Assembly (NCBI GenBank): GCA_910587875.1
Contig: CAJUOD010000011.1
Location: 1-38,872 of the forward strand
Length of the DNA stretch: 38,872 bases
Source: an uncultured Oscillibacter sp.
GTDB lineage: Bacteria > Bacillota > Clostridia > Oscillospirales > Oscillospiraceae
Direction: 5' to 3'
Shown: piece by piece, positions 7,987 through 15,265 of the stretch
Layout: every line of letters starts with the position of its first letter
Position numbering within the stretch: position 1 is the first letter of the stretch
Program-made: the position numbers and the translations under genes
The notes under the pieces: model-generated
What the model was told of the DNA's origin: nothing
What the model saw: the letters and a program-made list of their open reading frames with translations, nothing else
Database searches by the model: none

Positions 7987-10900
7987 TCATTTCAGCAGCT
8001 CCCGCATCCGGTCCAGCTGCCGGAGATCGCTCTCCAGGCACACGGAGGCGGAGAGGTTGGGGTCGTACCGCAGGGCGGCGCCCTTGTCGGGGCTCAGGGG
8101 GAGGATGACCGCCTCGCTGAGCCGGGAGAGGGTCAGGTTCCGGGCGTAGCGCTCCCGGTAGGCCCGCTCCAGGGCCAGCAGGATGCTCCGGCTGTTCTCG
8201 ATGCAGGTCCGGGAGAAGCGGAAGACCGCCTCCCGTCCGCACCGGCTGTAGAACCGGGGGAAGGCGTAGGGCAGAATCAGGTTCACCGCCGGGGTCAGCC
8301 CCGGGACGGAGGGCACCGTCTTGTCCACGGCATCCCCGCCGATGAAGGGGTACATAGTGGACTCCACGAACCAGGCCCGAAGGTCCGGGACGAAGTAGAC
8401 GCTGTCCACCTTCCGGCCCCGGGCGGCCATCAGATCCCGGCCCCTTCCGGAGAGGAGGCCCACCACGCAGCGGTCGATGTCCAGCTCCTCCCGCCGGAAG
8501 AGGGGGTCCAGGGCATTCATCCGGTTGCCCGTGTGGAGCAGGTCGTCCACCAGCATGACGGGGCGGCGGAAGGACCGGATGGTCCGGATCTGGCTCTCCA
8601 GCGGGGCGTAGCCCGGGAAGGGGGCGATGGTGAAGGAGTGGAGGTCCGGGGCGAAGACCTTGTCCGTGTGGATGGTCTTGGTCACGGTATTCGGCACGGC
8701 GTTGCCCCGGAGGATCTTGCCGAAGGGGACGCACATCTTGGGTCCCAGCACCCGGGGGGTCTGGGGCTCGGCGGGGACGCCGTTCTCCTCCGTGAGCTTG
8801 CGGACCAGGCGGTGGTAGATGACCTCCGCGTTCAGGGACAGCACCAGCGTGCCGGGGTACAGGCCGCACACCGCCTCCTGAAGGCGGAGATGGGCCGCGC
8901 CCATGGCCTCCAGCACCTGCCGGTCCGAGGCGAAGGGCTCCTTTAACGTGGTGGGGATGTTCTGCACCAGCACCGCCGGGGACCGCATGTCCACCAGGAG
9001 CAAGGGCTGGGGCGTCTCCAGATCCGCCGGGAGGAAGCCCTGGCGGCGGAGCATGTCCTCCCGGTCTGTGGGGCCCCACCAGACGGCGTAGCCGCAGTCG
9101 TCCTCCGCCGCCCGGGTCAGGGCCTCGGTGAGGAGGAGCTGGGCCGGGTCGTAGTTCCCCCCGGGGGCCTTGGCGGCCCGGAGCAGCGTCATCAGCTGGA
9201 TGCGCCCCGCCGTGCGGGTGCGGACCCAGTGGGCCAGCTCCTCGCTGCCGAAGGCGCCGTACAGCTCCCCGGAGTTGATGACCCGGGTGGTCAGGAAGCC
9301 CAGGACCCGGGGATGGGGCCCGTTCGATCGGAGGAGGAACACGCCGTCCCGGGGGTCCGGGGGCGGCAGGGGGCCCAGGGCCTCCTCCAGCTCCGCCCAC
9401 AGGGCCGGGGAGGGGACGTCCACCCGCTGGAAGTCCAGCAGGCTGGCCCGGACCAGCTGCTTGTACTGGGGCTCCCGGAGGTAGAGGCTGTTGCGGTAGA
9501 TCAGGTCCTGGACCGTGGGGTCCACCAGGTTGGACACGTCCCGGCCCAGGTCGATGTTCTCCCGGATGCGGGTAGAGCTGATGTCCTCCAGATGCGTGGG
9601 CAGCTGGAGCTGGATGACCCGCCCCGTGATACAGGAGAGGTCGGCCTCGATCTCCCGGCCCTCCGCGTCGCTGGAGCGGCGGAAGACGATGTGGTTCAGG
9701 GAGTGGACAGAGCCCTCGCTTGGCGGGGCCCTGTAGGAGGAGGCCCCGGCCACCACGTCGGACCCCACCACGAGATAGAGCTCCCGGCCCGCGAAGACCT
9801 GCCGCAGGCGGCGGAGGTCGTCGGGGGTCGCCAGGTTCACGGGGATGTCGTGGGGGAAGAGGTACACGCCGAACTCGTCGGCCACCGACATGCTGACGAT
9901 CTGCCGCCGGATGAGGGAGGGCTGGGCCTTCTTGGACCAGGAGAACTCGTCCACGGCCAGGTAGACCTCCATCCCTAAGTCCCGGATGGCGGTGACGATG
10001 CCCTTGTGGGAGAGGGAGAAGGGGTCGAAGGTGCCGGGGAAGAAGGCGGCGGCCTTGTCCCGCCACTCGAAGCGGAAGGGCCCGCTTTCAATGCGGTGCT
10101 TCACGGCGAAGCGGTAGATGTGGGACAGGGCGGCGGCGGTGTGGAAGAAGGTCAGCTCGCCCCCCGGCTGCTCGCCGATGAGGAAGAGGAGCTTCTTGGC
10201 CACCAGGGTGAAGAGGCTGGTCTTGTCCTCATAGCTCAAAAAGGCCGAGGCGAAGAGCCCCTCGCCCAGGACCCGCAGGGCCTCCTGGCGCACGGGCTCC
10301 ATGCAGGAGGCCAGGCCCTTGAGGAGCAGGCCCGCCATGCGCTCGCGGCGGCGCTCCAGAGCCTCCTCCGGCTCGTGGAAGCGTTTGCCGTAGACCCGGT
10401 AGTGCTCCAGCAGGGAGCCCACGGTGGACAACGCCCCCGCCGCCACGCTGGCGCTGGAGGAGGAGAGGAAGCGCAGGAGCTCGTCCAGGATCTCGTCCAG
10501 CTCCCGGGGGGTGAGCCACAGGAGGAACTGCCCCAGGTAGGGGGGGATATACTGGGAGATCTCCGACTGGCCGGTCTCCAGGGCCTCGCACAGCTCCACG
10601 GCCACCTCGTTGCGCCGGGGGGGCGTCAGCATGGGGGCCACGTCCAGCAGGGCCGAGCCCGCAAGACGCCGGACCACCACGTTCTCGCTGACCTTCATCA
10701 GGTTGGAGAAGTGGGTGGCGATGTGGAGGGCGGCGCCCGCCTCCCCCCGCCGGGCCTGGTCCAGCAGGTACTCCACGCCCACGGCCTTCAGCACCCAGGG
10801 GGTGGCGGTCTTCAGGTTGTCCAGGAACACGCCGCTGGCGGCCTCGCCCTGGTCCAGCAGGGCGGGGTGGCGGGACACGTCCAGGCCCAGCAGGGCCCCC

Positions 10901-12771
10901 AGGCGGTATTGGAGGTAGAGAAGCGGCGTGGAGGCCCGGCAGTCCGCCGCCTCCACGGCCCGGGCCACGGCCTCCCGCCGGGGGGAGCCCTCCGCTAGCA
11001 CGGGGAGCAGGCGGCGGGCCAGGCGCATGGCGGCGGCCTGCTGGGGGGCCTCCCCGGCCTCGATCCACCAGGCGGCGAAGTTCGCCAGCCGGGCCGCGTC
11101 CCGGTGGGAGATGCGCTCCATGGGCAGGTTCAGCGCCGTGTTCATCAGGGCAAAGGCCCCCTCCGCGTCCTCGGCGGCGGGGTCCTGGTAGTGGCGGAAG
11201 AGGAGCTCGGAGAAGCGGGGGAAGTCCTCATCTGAGCAGCCGCCCAGCAGGGCGTCCGCCGCCGTCTTGGCCTGGTAGCGGATCATGCTGATCTGCCGGG
11301 GGGTCAGGCGGCGGTCCGGGTGAATGAGCTTTTCCAGGTACTCCGCCCAGAGCTCAAAGGGCCGCTCCTCCTGGGGGCTGGGGAGCGCGCCCTGGGGCAG
11401 CTCCTTCCGGTAGCCCGAGAGGAACTTGGAGAGGATGCGCCCCATGAGCCCCGCCGCCTGGCGGCGGATGTCCCCGTCGGGCTGGAGGAGGAGCTCGTAG
11501 AGAAACTCCAGGGTCTGCTCCTTCTGCTCTACAGTCCAGTAGGTGAAGTACTCCCGGAAGACGGACACATAGGCCCGGATGCGCCCCGGGTCCTTCTCCC
11601 CCCGGGCGGCCTCCAGAGTGGCGACAAAGAGCCGTTCCCGGCTCAGCCGGTGCATGAGGCGGATGTTGTGGTCCACCGCCGTCCGGCGGAGGCCCAGAAC
11701 CACCTCGTCCTCGTCCATGAGGGAGGGGTCCTTCCGGGGCAGGGGCGGGCCCCCGGCGGTTTCCAGGGTCACGTCCACGCCGAAGGTCTTGAGATAGCCC
11801 TCGAAGTCCCGGAGCTTCAGATAGACGTAGTTGTAGCGCTTGCGCTTGGCGGCGTCCACGTTGTCCAGCTTGGAGAGAATCACGTCGAAGGCGTCCGCCA
11901 GGGAGAAGAGCCGGGCCTCCTCCCCGCCGCCGGGGAGGCGTTCCTGCTTCACCCGGAAGTCCGCGTAGACCAGCACCAGCGACTCGGAGGACAGGTTCTC
12001 CAGCTCCAGGTCCCAGACGGAGTGGTTGGCGGCGATGCGCCCCAGGGCCCCCAGGCCCCGCCAGGAGAACCACTGGTCCGTGTAGTAGTAGTGGAGATAG
12101 GGCACCCGCTCCCCGGGGCGGCAGCCGAACTTGCCGATGTCGTGGCCCGCGGCGGCGGCGGAGATGAGCCCCAGGTCAATCTTCCCGCCTCCGGCCTTGA
12201 AGGCCCGGGAGACCGTCATGGACACGTGGTGGACCCCAGCGATGTGCTCGCAGGTGCGGAAGGGGGTCACCTCCCGGCCCAGGCGCAGGAGCTCATAGAC
12301 GTACTCCTCCCGCCAGCGGCGGAGGAAGAGGCGGTAGTCCTCGGCGACGGCGCTGGCCTTCAGCTCCTCCTCCGTGCAGAAGGCGAAGTCCAGCCAGAAG
12401 TCGAAGGGCAGGGCCTCCCGCTCCGCGTCGTAGAGGGTGCGGAGGAACTGGAGGAAGCACAGGGCCCCGTCCCGCTGCTTATGGGTATGGCTCGGGTCCG
12501 CCTGGGGGTACAGGAGGGAGACCGCCGTCCGATAGGCGCACAGGGCCCAGCCCTCCTCCGGCTCCGGGGCCACGGCGTCCAGCACGGGGCGGAAGGCCTC
12601 CAGGGCCCGGGCGCTGGAAATCCGCTCCTCGATGGGCAGCAGGGGGGGAAGCAGGGCGGGCCAGTCCAGCCGGGCGAACAGGGCCTCCGCCTCCTCCCGG
12701 GGGCGGGAGAGCTTGTGGAGAAACGCCTCCTCCTGGAAGGCCGCGGTCATGTTCAAAATGAGCTGTTCCAT
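7987..12771 (-). CDS. Giant multidomain protein: HD hydrolase, helical repeats, NadD-like adenylyltransferase, GNAT-like and phosphoribosyltransferase domains
   Basis: A 1594-residue cytoplasmic protein (no signal or membrane segment). About 170-310: an HD-type phosphohydrolase, with HH181-182, the HD pair in GHDIGK (210-214), NH249-250 and Asp271. About 360-890: mainly helical repeats resembling HEAT/ARM. About 905-1095: a nucleotidyltransferase of the nicotinate-mononucleotide adenylyltransferase type, with FFPGTFDPFSLSHKG (910-924) and ISSTRIRE (1064-1071). About 1140-1250: a GNAT-like segment ending GPTDREDMLRRQGFLP. About 1335-1490: a type I phosphoribosyltransferase with the PRPP loop VMLVDDLLHTGNRMN (1405-1419). 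The ATG follows GGAGG with seven bases spacing; a weak -10 TATACT lies at 12826-12821. It heads a four-gene run with the R-M fusion, LDH-like and flavoprotein genes. The motifs suggest NAD or nucleotide metabolism, but substrates are unknown. Confidence 0.8.
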   Translation of the reverse strand: MEQLILNMTAAFQEEAFLHKLSRPREEAEALFARLDWPALLPPLLPIEERISSARALEAFRPVLDAVAPEPEEGWALCAYRTAVSLLYPQADPSHTHKQRDGALCFLQFLRTLYDAEREALPFDFWLDFAFCTEEELKASAVAEDYRLFLRRWREEYVYELLRLGREVTPFRTCEHIAGVHHVSMTVSRAFKAGGGKIDLGLISAAAAGHDIGKFGCRPGERVPYLHYYYTDQWFSWRGLGALGRIAANHSVWDLELENLSSESLVLVYADFRVKQERLPGGGEEARLFSLADAFDVILSKLDNVDAAKRKRYNYVYLKLRDFEGYLKTFGVDVTLETAGGPPLPRKDPSLMDEDEVVLGLRRTAVDHNIRLMHRLSRERLFVATLEAARGEKDPGRIRAYVSVFREYFTYWTVEQKEQTLEFLYELLLQPDGDIRRQAAGLMGRILSKFLSGYRKELPQGALPSPQEERPFELWAEYLEKLIHPDRRLTPRQISMIRYQAKTAADALLGGCSDEDFPRFSELLFRHYQDPAAEDAEGAFALMNTALNLPMERISHRDAARLANFAAWWIEAGEAPQQAAAMRLARRLLPVLAEGSPRREAVARAVEAADCRASTPLLYLQYRLGALLGLDVSRHPALLDQGEAASGVFLDNLKTATPWVLKAVGVEYLLDQARRGEAGAALHIATHFSNLMKVSENVVVRRLAGSALLDVAPMLTPPRRNEVAVELCEALETGQSEISQYIPPYLGQFLLWLTPRELDEILDELLRFLSSSSASVAAGALSTVGSLLEHYRVYGKRFHEPEEALERRRERMAGLLLKGLASCMEPVRQEALRVLGEGLFASAFLSYEDKTSLFTLVAKKLLFLIGEQPGGELTFFHTAAALSHIYRFAVKHRIESGPFRFEWRDKAAAFFPGTFDPFSLSHKGIVTAIRDLGMEVYLAVDEFSWSKKAQPSLIRRQIVSMSVADEFGVYLFPHDIPVNLATPDDLRRLRQVFAGRELYLVVGSDVVAGASSYRAPPSEGSVHSLNHIVFRRSSDAEGREIEADLSCITGRVIQLQLPTHLEDISSTRIRENIDLGRDVSNLVDPTVQDLIYRNSLYLREPQYKQLVRASLLDFQRVDVPSPALWAELEEALGPLPPPDPRDGVFLLRSNGPHPRVLGFLTTRVINSGELYGAFGSEELAHWVRTRTAGRIQLMTLLRAAKAPGGNYDPAQLLLTEALTRAAEDDCGYAVWWGPTDREDMLRRQGFLPADLETPQPLLLVDMRSPAVLVQNIPTTLKEPFASDRQVLEAMGAAHLRLQEAVCGLYPGTLVLSLNAEVIYHRLVRKLTEENGVPAEPQTPRVLGPKMCVPFGKILRGNAVPNTVTKTIHTDKVFAPDLHSFTIAPFPGYAPLESQIRTIRSFRRPVMLVDDLLHTGNRMNALDPLFRREELDIDRCVVGLLSGRGRDLMAARGRKVDSVYFVPDLRAWFVESTMYPFIGGDAVDKTVPSVPGLTPAVNLILPYAFPRFYSRCGREAVFRFSRTCIENSRSILLALERAYRERYARNLTLSRLSEAVILPLSPDKGAALRYDPNLSASVCLESDLRQLDRMRELLK

Positions 12772-12816
12772 GGGTGCCTCCGTTCCGCCCGGGAGGGCCG
12801 GTGGTTTTTTGATATC

Positions 12817-13101
12817 CTACAGTATACCGCACTTGGCCCCCGGGGGGAAGGGGGAACGCAAAAAAAGCCGCCCCCCAATGGGGAGACGGAACGGAAACTG
12901 CCGGAGGGGCTGTTTTTCCAGGGACTCGGGGAAGCCGCCGGGGTCGTTCTCTCCCTGGGAGACATAGACTTCCTCCGCATAGTACAGGGCCTCTCTGAGA
13001 CGCTCCTTTGCCGTGCCGATGTTCAGCTTATCCAGCTCGTCCAGGGCGTCCGCTATGGCGCCGGCCGCGATGAGATACATTTTCTGATAGTTAGGCATCA
13101 T
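12817..13101 (-). CDS. Small protein whose reading frame runs through an intrinsic terminator
   Basis: An ORF of 94 codons beginning MMPNYQKMYLIAAGAIADALD. The first half (to about EEVYVSQ) resembles a family of short helical proteins (about 60-80 residues) common next to regulators and mobile elements in Clostridia; no function is known. The start at 13101 or 13098 follows a perfect AGGAGG, and a promoter lies at 13141-13169. Oddly, a strong intrinsic terminator (12889-12860) lies inside the frame. The stop codon at 12817-12819 falls near the -10 of the next gene. The tail from about residue 55 is Pro/Arg-rich and unlike the family. Either the native stop was lost by frameshift, or the transcript ends without a stop codon. 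The region is about 45-50 percent GC, unlike the surroundings. Confidence 0.55.
   Translation of the reverse strand: MMPNYQKMYLIAAGAIADALDELDKLNIGTAKERLREALYYAEEVYVSQGENDPGGFPESLEKQPLRQFPFRLPIGGRLFLRSPFPPGAKCGIL
12860..12889 (-). terminator. Intrinsic terminator inside the 3' part of the small ORF
   Basis: On the - strand CCG-T-CTCCCC, loop ATT, GGGGGG-CGG, forming a nine-pair stem with one bulged T, then C and seven T (12866-12860). The sequence is in frame within the small ORF 13101-12817, about 40 bases before its stop codon. Confidence 0.7.
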
Positions 13102-13125
13102 GACACCTCCTAATCTTCCAAGGTT

Positions 13126-13181
13126 GGATACCCTGATATAAGGATATACTTTAATAAGGGAAATGTCAAGAGCGGATATCC
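13126..13181. repeat. GGATA-type repeats in the divergent regulatory region
   Basis: Three related octamers: GGATACCC (13126), GGATATAC (13142) and GGATATCC (13174, a perfect palindrome). Their starts are 16 and 32 bases apart. They flank or overlap the -35/-10 elements of the - strand promoter, so they are candidate operators for the XRE regulator encoded alongside. Confidence 0.35.
13141..13169 (-). promoter_or_regulatory. Promoter of the small ORF, divergent from the XRE regulator
   Basis: On the - strand, consensus -35 TTGACA (13169-13164), a 17-bp spacer and -10 TATCCT (13146-13141). The AGGAGG ribosome site and ATG follow about 40 bases later. No equally good promoter is visible for the + strand regulator; TTGGAT with TATACT at 15 bp (13124-13150) is the nearest candidate. 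Confidence 0.6.
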
Positions 13182-13210
13182 CTGTTAAACTATATTCGAG
13201 GTGAGGGGCC

Positions 13211-13468
13211 ATGGAAGATCTGAAAAGTATCATCAGCTATCAGACGCAGGAATATGGCCGGATCGTGGTAAAGCTGGATAAGGTGCTGGATGAGCGAAAA
13301 ATCAGCAGAAATAAGCTCAGGACATTGACAGGCGTGAAATATGATGTGATTACCCGCTATTATCGGGGAGAGCAGATCGAATTGGTGGACTTAAATTTCC
13401 TGGCGAAGGTCTGCTACGCCTTGGATTGCGGGATTGAGGATTTGCTGGAATATCAGAGGCCGGAATAA
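13211..13468 (+). CDS. XRE (Cro/C1-type) helix-turn-helix regulator
   Basis: An 85-residue protein that is almost entirely a Cro/C1-type DNA-binding domain. From about residue 18: VVKLDKVLDERKISRNKLRTLTG (helices 1-2), VKYDVITRYYRGEQIEL (recognition helix and following turn), then NFLAKVCYALDCGIEDLLEY, the typical end of the domain. No effector domain is present. The ATG follows GAGGTGAGG. It is divergent from the small ORF, and GGATA-type repeats lie between them, so it probably controls that promoter. GC is about 45 percent, far below its neighbours, which suggests recent acquisition; similar regulators occur in integrative elements of Clostridia, but no integrase or attachment site is visible here. 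Confidence 0.85.
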   Translation: MEDLKSIISYQTQEYGRIVVKLDKVLDERKISRNKLRTLTGVKYDVITRYYRGEQIELVDLNFLAKVCYALDCGIEDLLEYQRPE

Positions 13469-13502
13469 AAATCCCCGGAGTATCATACTCCGGGGATTTT
13501 CC
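13467..13502. terminator. Bidirectional intrinsic terminator after the XRE gene and the pyr/purO operon
   Basis: A perfect 16-bp inverted repeat (AAAATCCCCGGAGTAT and its complement around a central C, 13468-13500). It begins at the stop codon of the XRE gene. The - strand copy is followed by TTTTTATT, so it can also stop transcription leaving the IMP cyclohydrolase gene. Confidence 0.85.
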
Positions 13503-13565
13503 TGTAGGATCGAGCGTTCCGCCCCCTGACAGCCGCAGAGGAGGACCAGGGCCGCTCACAGGCTA

Positions 13566-14270
13566 TTAGTACCGGTTCCGAATCACGTCCCGGTGGCTCC
13601 CGTCCGACAGGTCCACGAAGCGGACGAAGAGGGAGACCTTATTTTCCGGGTTCAGGGCCTCCCAGACCTGGTCCGCCAGGGCCTCGGGGGTCTCCGCATC
13701 CAGGCTGACCCGCTCCGGGTCCCCGGCGAAGGAGGGCAGGGGGTTCCCGTCGCCCATGTAGGTGTGGATGAAACGGCCCTCGCCGGGGAGGGGCGCGTCG
13801 TAGTCGTAGAAATACCGGCAGCAGCAGGCGGGGTCGCCCTCGGCGCTCTTGAGGATGGAGAGCTGGAAGCTGCCGTCAGGGCTCAGCAGGCCGGAGATCC
13901 GGGGGGTCCAGTTGGGGCCGTCGGGCTCGAAGGTCCTGGTTTTCAGGGCCTCGGCGAAGGTGCGGCCCTCCAGGAGATAGTCCCGGACGGTGTCCGTCTG
14001 GTCGCCGTTGGTGACGATGAGGCTCTGGCCCACTTTACGGACCGGGTGGTAGATGATGAGGCTGGGGTCCGTCATCTTGGCGGGGTCGTGGGCCTCCGTG
14101 CGGATGCCGTCCTCCGTGGGGGTGAAAATCCGGTTCCGGGAGTTCTCGCTCCGGCCCATGATGAAGTACACGGCTACGGCGTATTTGCCGTCCGCGCTCT
14201 TCCCCAGGACGATACCCCGGCCGGGGTAGGGGTTGTTTTTCAGCAGGTCCAAAAGATTCAGCTTTTCCAT
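13566..14270 (-). CDS. IMP cyclohydrolase, PurO-like
   Basis: A 234-residue protein of the PurO-type IMP cyclohydrolase family, which closes FAICAR to IMP in the last step of purine synthesis. The N-terminal signature NPYPGRGIVLGKSADGKY and the segment VYFIMGRSENSRNRIF are characteristic, and FIHTYMGDGNPLPSF is also conserved. It is unrelated to the PurH cyclohydrolase domain used by most bacteria; PurO was first described in archaea. Bacterial homologues are annotated with the same name but have been studied little. The ATG follows GGAGGACGG and lies 15 bases after the YgjP-like gene, so it is probably the last gene of the pyrimidine operon, ending at the terminator near 13467. Confidence 0.85.
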   Translation of the reverse strand: MEKLNLLDLLKNNPYPGRGIVLGKSADGKYAVAVYFIMGRSENSRNRIFTPTEDGIRTEAHDPAKMTDPSLIIYHPVRKVGQSLIVTNGDQTDTVRDYLLEGRTFAEALKTRTFEPDGPNWTPRISGLLSPDGSFQLSILKSAEGDPACCCRYFYDYDAPLPGEGRFIHTYMGDGNPLPSFAGDPERVSLDAETPEALADQVWEALNPENKVSLFVRFVDLSDGSHRDVIRNRY

Positions 14271-14285
14271 ATCCGTCCTCCGTCG

Positions 14286-14816
14286 TTATGATATTCCGTT
14301 CATCGTGAGCAGCTTCTTCCGCTCCCGCCAGTCGGGGAGATACCGCGCAAGCAATGCGTAGAACCGGGGCCCGTGGTTCTTCTCCTCGATGTGGCAGAGC
14401 TCGTGGACCACCACCAGGTCCACGGCCTCCTCCGGGCAGAGCATCAGGAAGCAGGAGAAACACAGGCTGTTTTTCGCCGAGCAGCTGCCGTAGCGCTTCC
14501 GGGCCGAGGTGACCTTGAAGCCGGTGGGGGCCAGGCCCGTTTGCCCGCTCCAATAGGCGATTTTCCCCGGCAGCTCCGCCCGGGCCCGGGCCTTCAGGGC
14601 CTCGATCTCCGCCGCCGTGGGGGCGGGGGGGCGATGGGCGGCCCGCTCCCGCTGGAGCGCCAGGTGCTTTTCGATCCAGGCGGCGTGGGCCTCCACGAAG
14701 GCGCCGATCCGCGCCTGGGAGCAGCGCAGGGGGGCCCGGACCAACAAGCGCCCGTCGGGGGTGATCTCCAGGGCCAGGGTCTTCCGCCGGGAGCGGATGA
14801 GTTCATAGGGTTCCAC
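14286..14816 (-). CDS. YgjP/DUF45-like zinc metallopeptidase
   Basis: A 176-residue protein of the YgjP-like (COG1451) family. The N-terminus (ELIRSRRKTLALEITPDGRLLVRAP) is the usual start of the family. The zinc site is VVVHELCHIEEKNHGPRFY: HELCH supplies two histidines and the glutamate, and the later His in NHGPRF is the likely third ligand. RYGSCSAKNSLCFS is the conserved family motif before it. The start is taken as GTG 14816, two bases after the pyrI stop, with poor Shine-Dalgarno but likely translational coupling. An ATG at 14933 would overlap pyrI by over 100 bases and add residues that do not match the family. Its substrate is unknown; an E. coli relative has been reported to act on UTP, which would fit the pyr operon, but that is only suggestive. 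Confidence 0.8.
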   Translation of the reverse strand: MEPYELIRSRRKTLALEITPDGRLLVRAPLRCSQARIGAFVEAHAAWIEKHLALQRERAAHRPPAPTAAEIEALKARARAELPGKIAYWSGQTGLAPTGFKVTSARKRYGSCSAKNSLCFSCFLMLCPEEAVDLVVVHELCHIEEKNHGPRFYALLARYLPDWRERKKLLTMNGIS

Positions 14817-14818
14817 GG

Positions 14819-15247
14819 TCAGAAGTTCTTTTTGCCCTTGGCGGTGTCGCAGTAGGCGCAGCGGTAGACGTGCTTCTCCGGGTCGCTGAGGAGGAAGACC
14901 GCGTCCAGCTGGGGCTCCGCCACGGTGATGCACCGGGGGTTCTTGCAGCGGATGATGTTCACCAGCTTCTTCGGGGGATGGAGGCGGCGCTTTTCCACCC
15001 GCTCTCCGTCCCGGATGACGTTCACCGTGATTTTGTCGTCGATATAGCCCAGGACGTCCACGTCCACTTCCAGGGGGGAGTCGATTTTGATGATGTCCTT
15101 TTTCCCCATGCGGCCCGAGCGGACGTTTTTGATGATGGCCACGGAGCAGTCCAGCCGGTCCAGGTGGAGGTACTTGTAGATGTCCATGCTTTTGCCCGCC
15201 TGGATGTGATCCAGGACCACGCCGTTTTGGATGCTGTCAATATTCAT
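14819..15247 (-). CDS. pyrI: Aspartate carbamoyltransferase regulatory subunit
   Basis: A 142-residue regulatory chain of aspartate transcarbamoylase. It binds CTP/ATP in its N-terminal domain (GVVLDHIQAGKSMDIYKYL) and contacts PyrB through a C-terminal zinc domain. The four zinc cysteines are visible as CKNPRC and CAYC (pattern C-x4-C ... C-x2-C), and DVLGYIDDKITVNVI is a conserved stretch. Length is typical (about 140-155). It lies 18 bases downstream of pyrB in the same operon. PyrI is found in enterobacteria, archaea and many Clostridia but not in Bacillus, so feedback control by CTP at enzyme level is expected here. Confidence 0.95.
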   Translation of the reverse strand: MNIDSIQNGVVLDHIQAGKSMDIYKYLHLDRLDCSVAIIKNVRSGRMGKKDIIKIDSPLEVDVDVLGYIDDKITVNVIRDGERVEKRRLHPPKKLVNIIRCKNPRCITVAEPQLDAVFLLSDPEKHVYRCAYCDTAKGKKNF

Positions 15248-15265
15248 AGAGTCCCTCCCCTTTCG

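Noticed and set aside
6111..12771. The four-gene run 3892-12771 as a defence island
   Set aside because: Only the R-M fusion is a defence gene; the others look metabolic and no further defence, phage or integrase gene is present, so the label is not supported.
11320..13113. A 597-codon open frame on the + strand over the start of the giant gene
   Set aside because: Antisense shadow of the giant gene with low-complexity composition and no ribosome site.
14817..14933. Longer start of the YgjP-like gene at ATG 14933
   Set aside because: Would overlap pyrI by more than 100 bases and add a Pro/Gly/Arg-rich stretch not found in the family.
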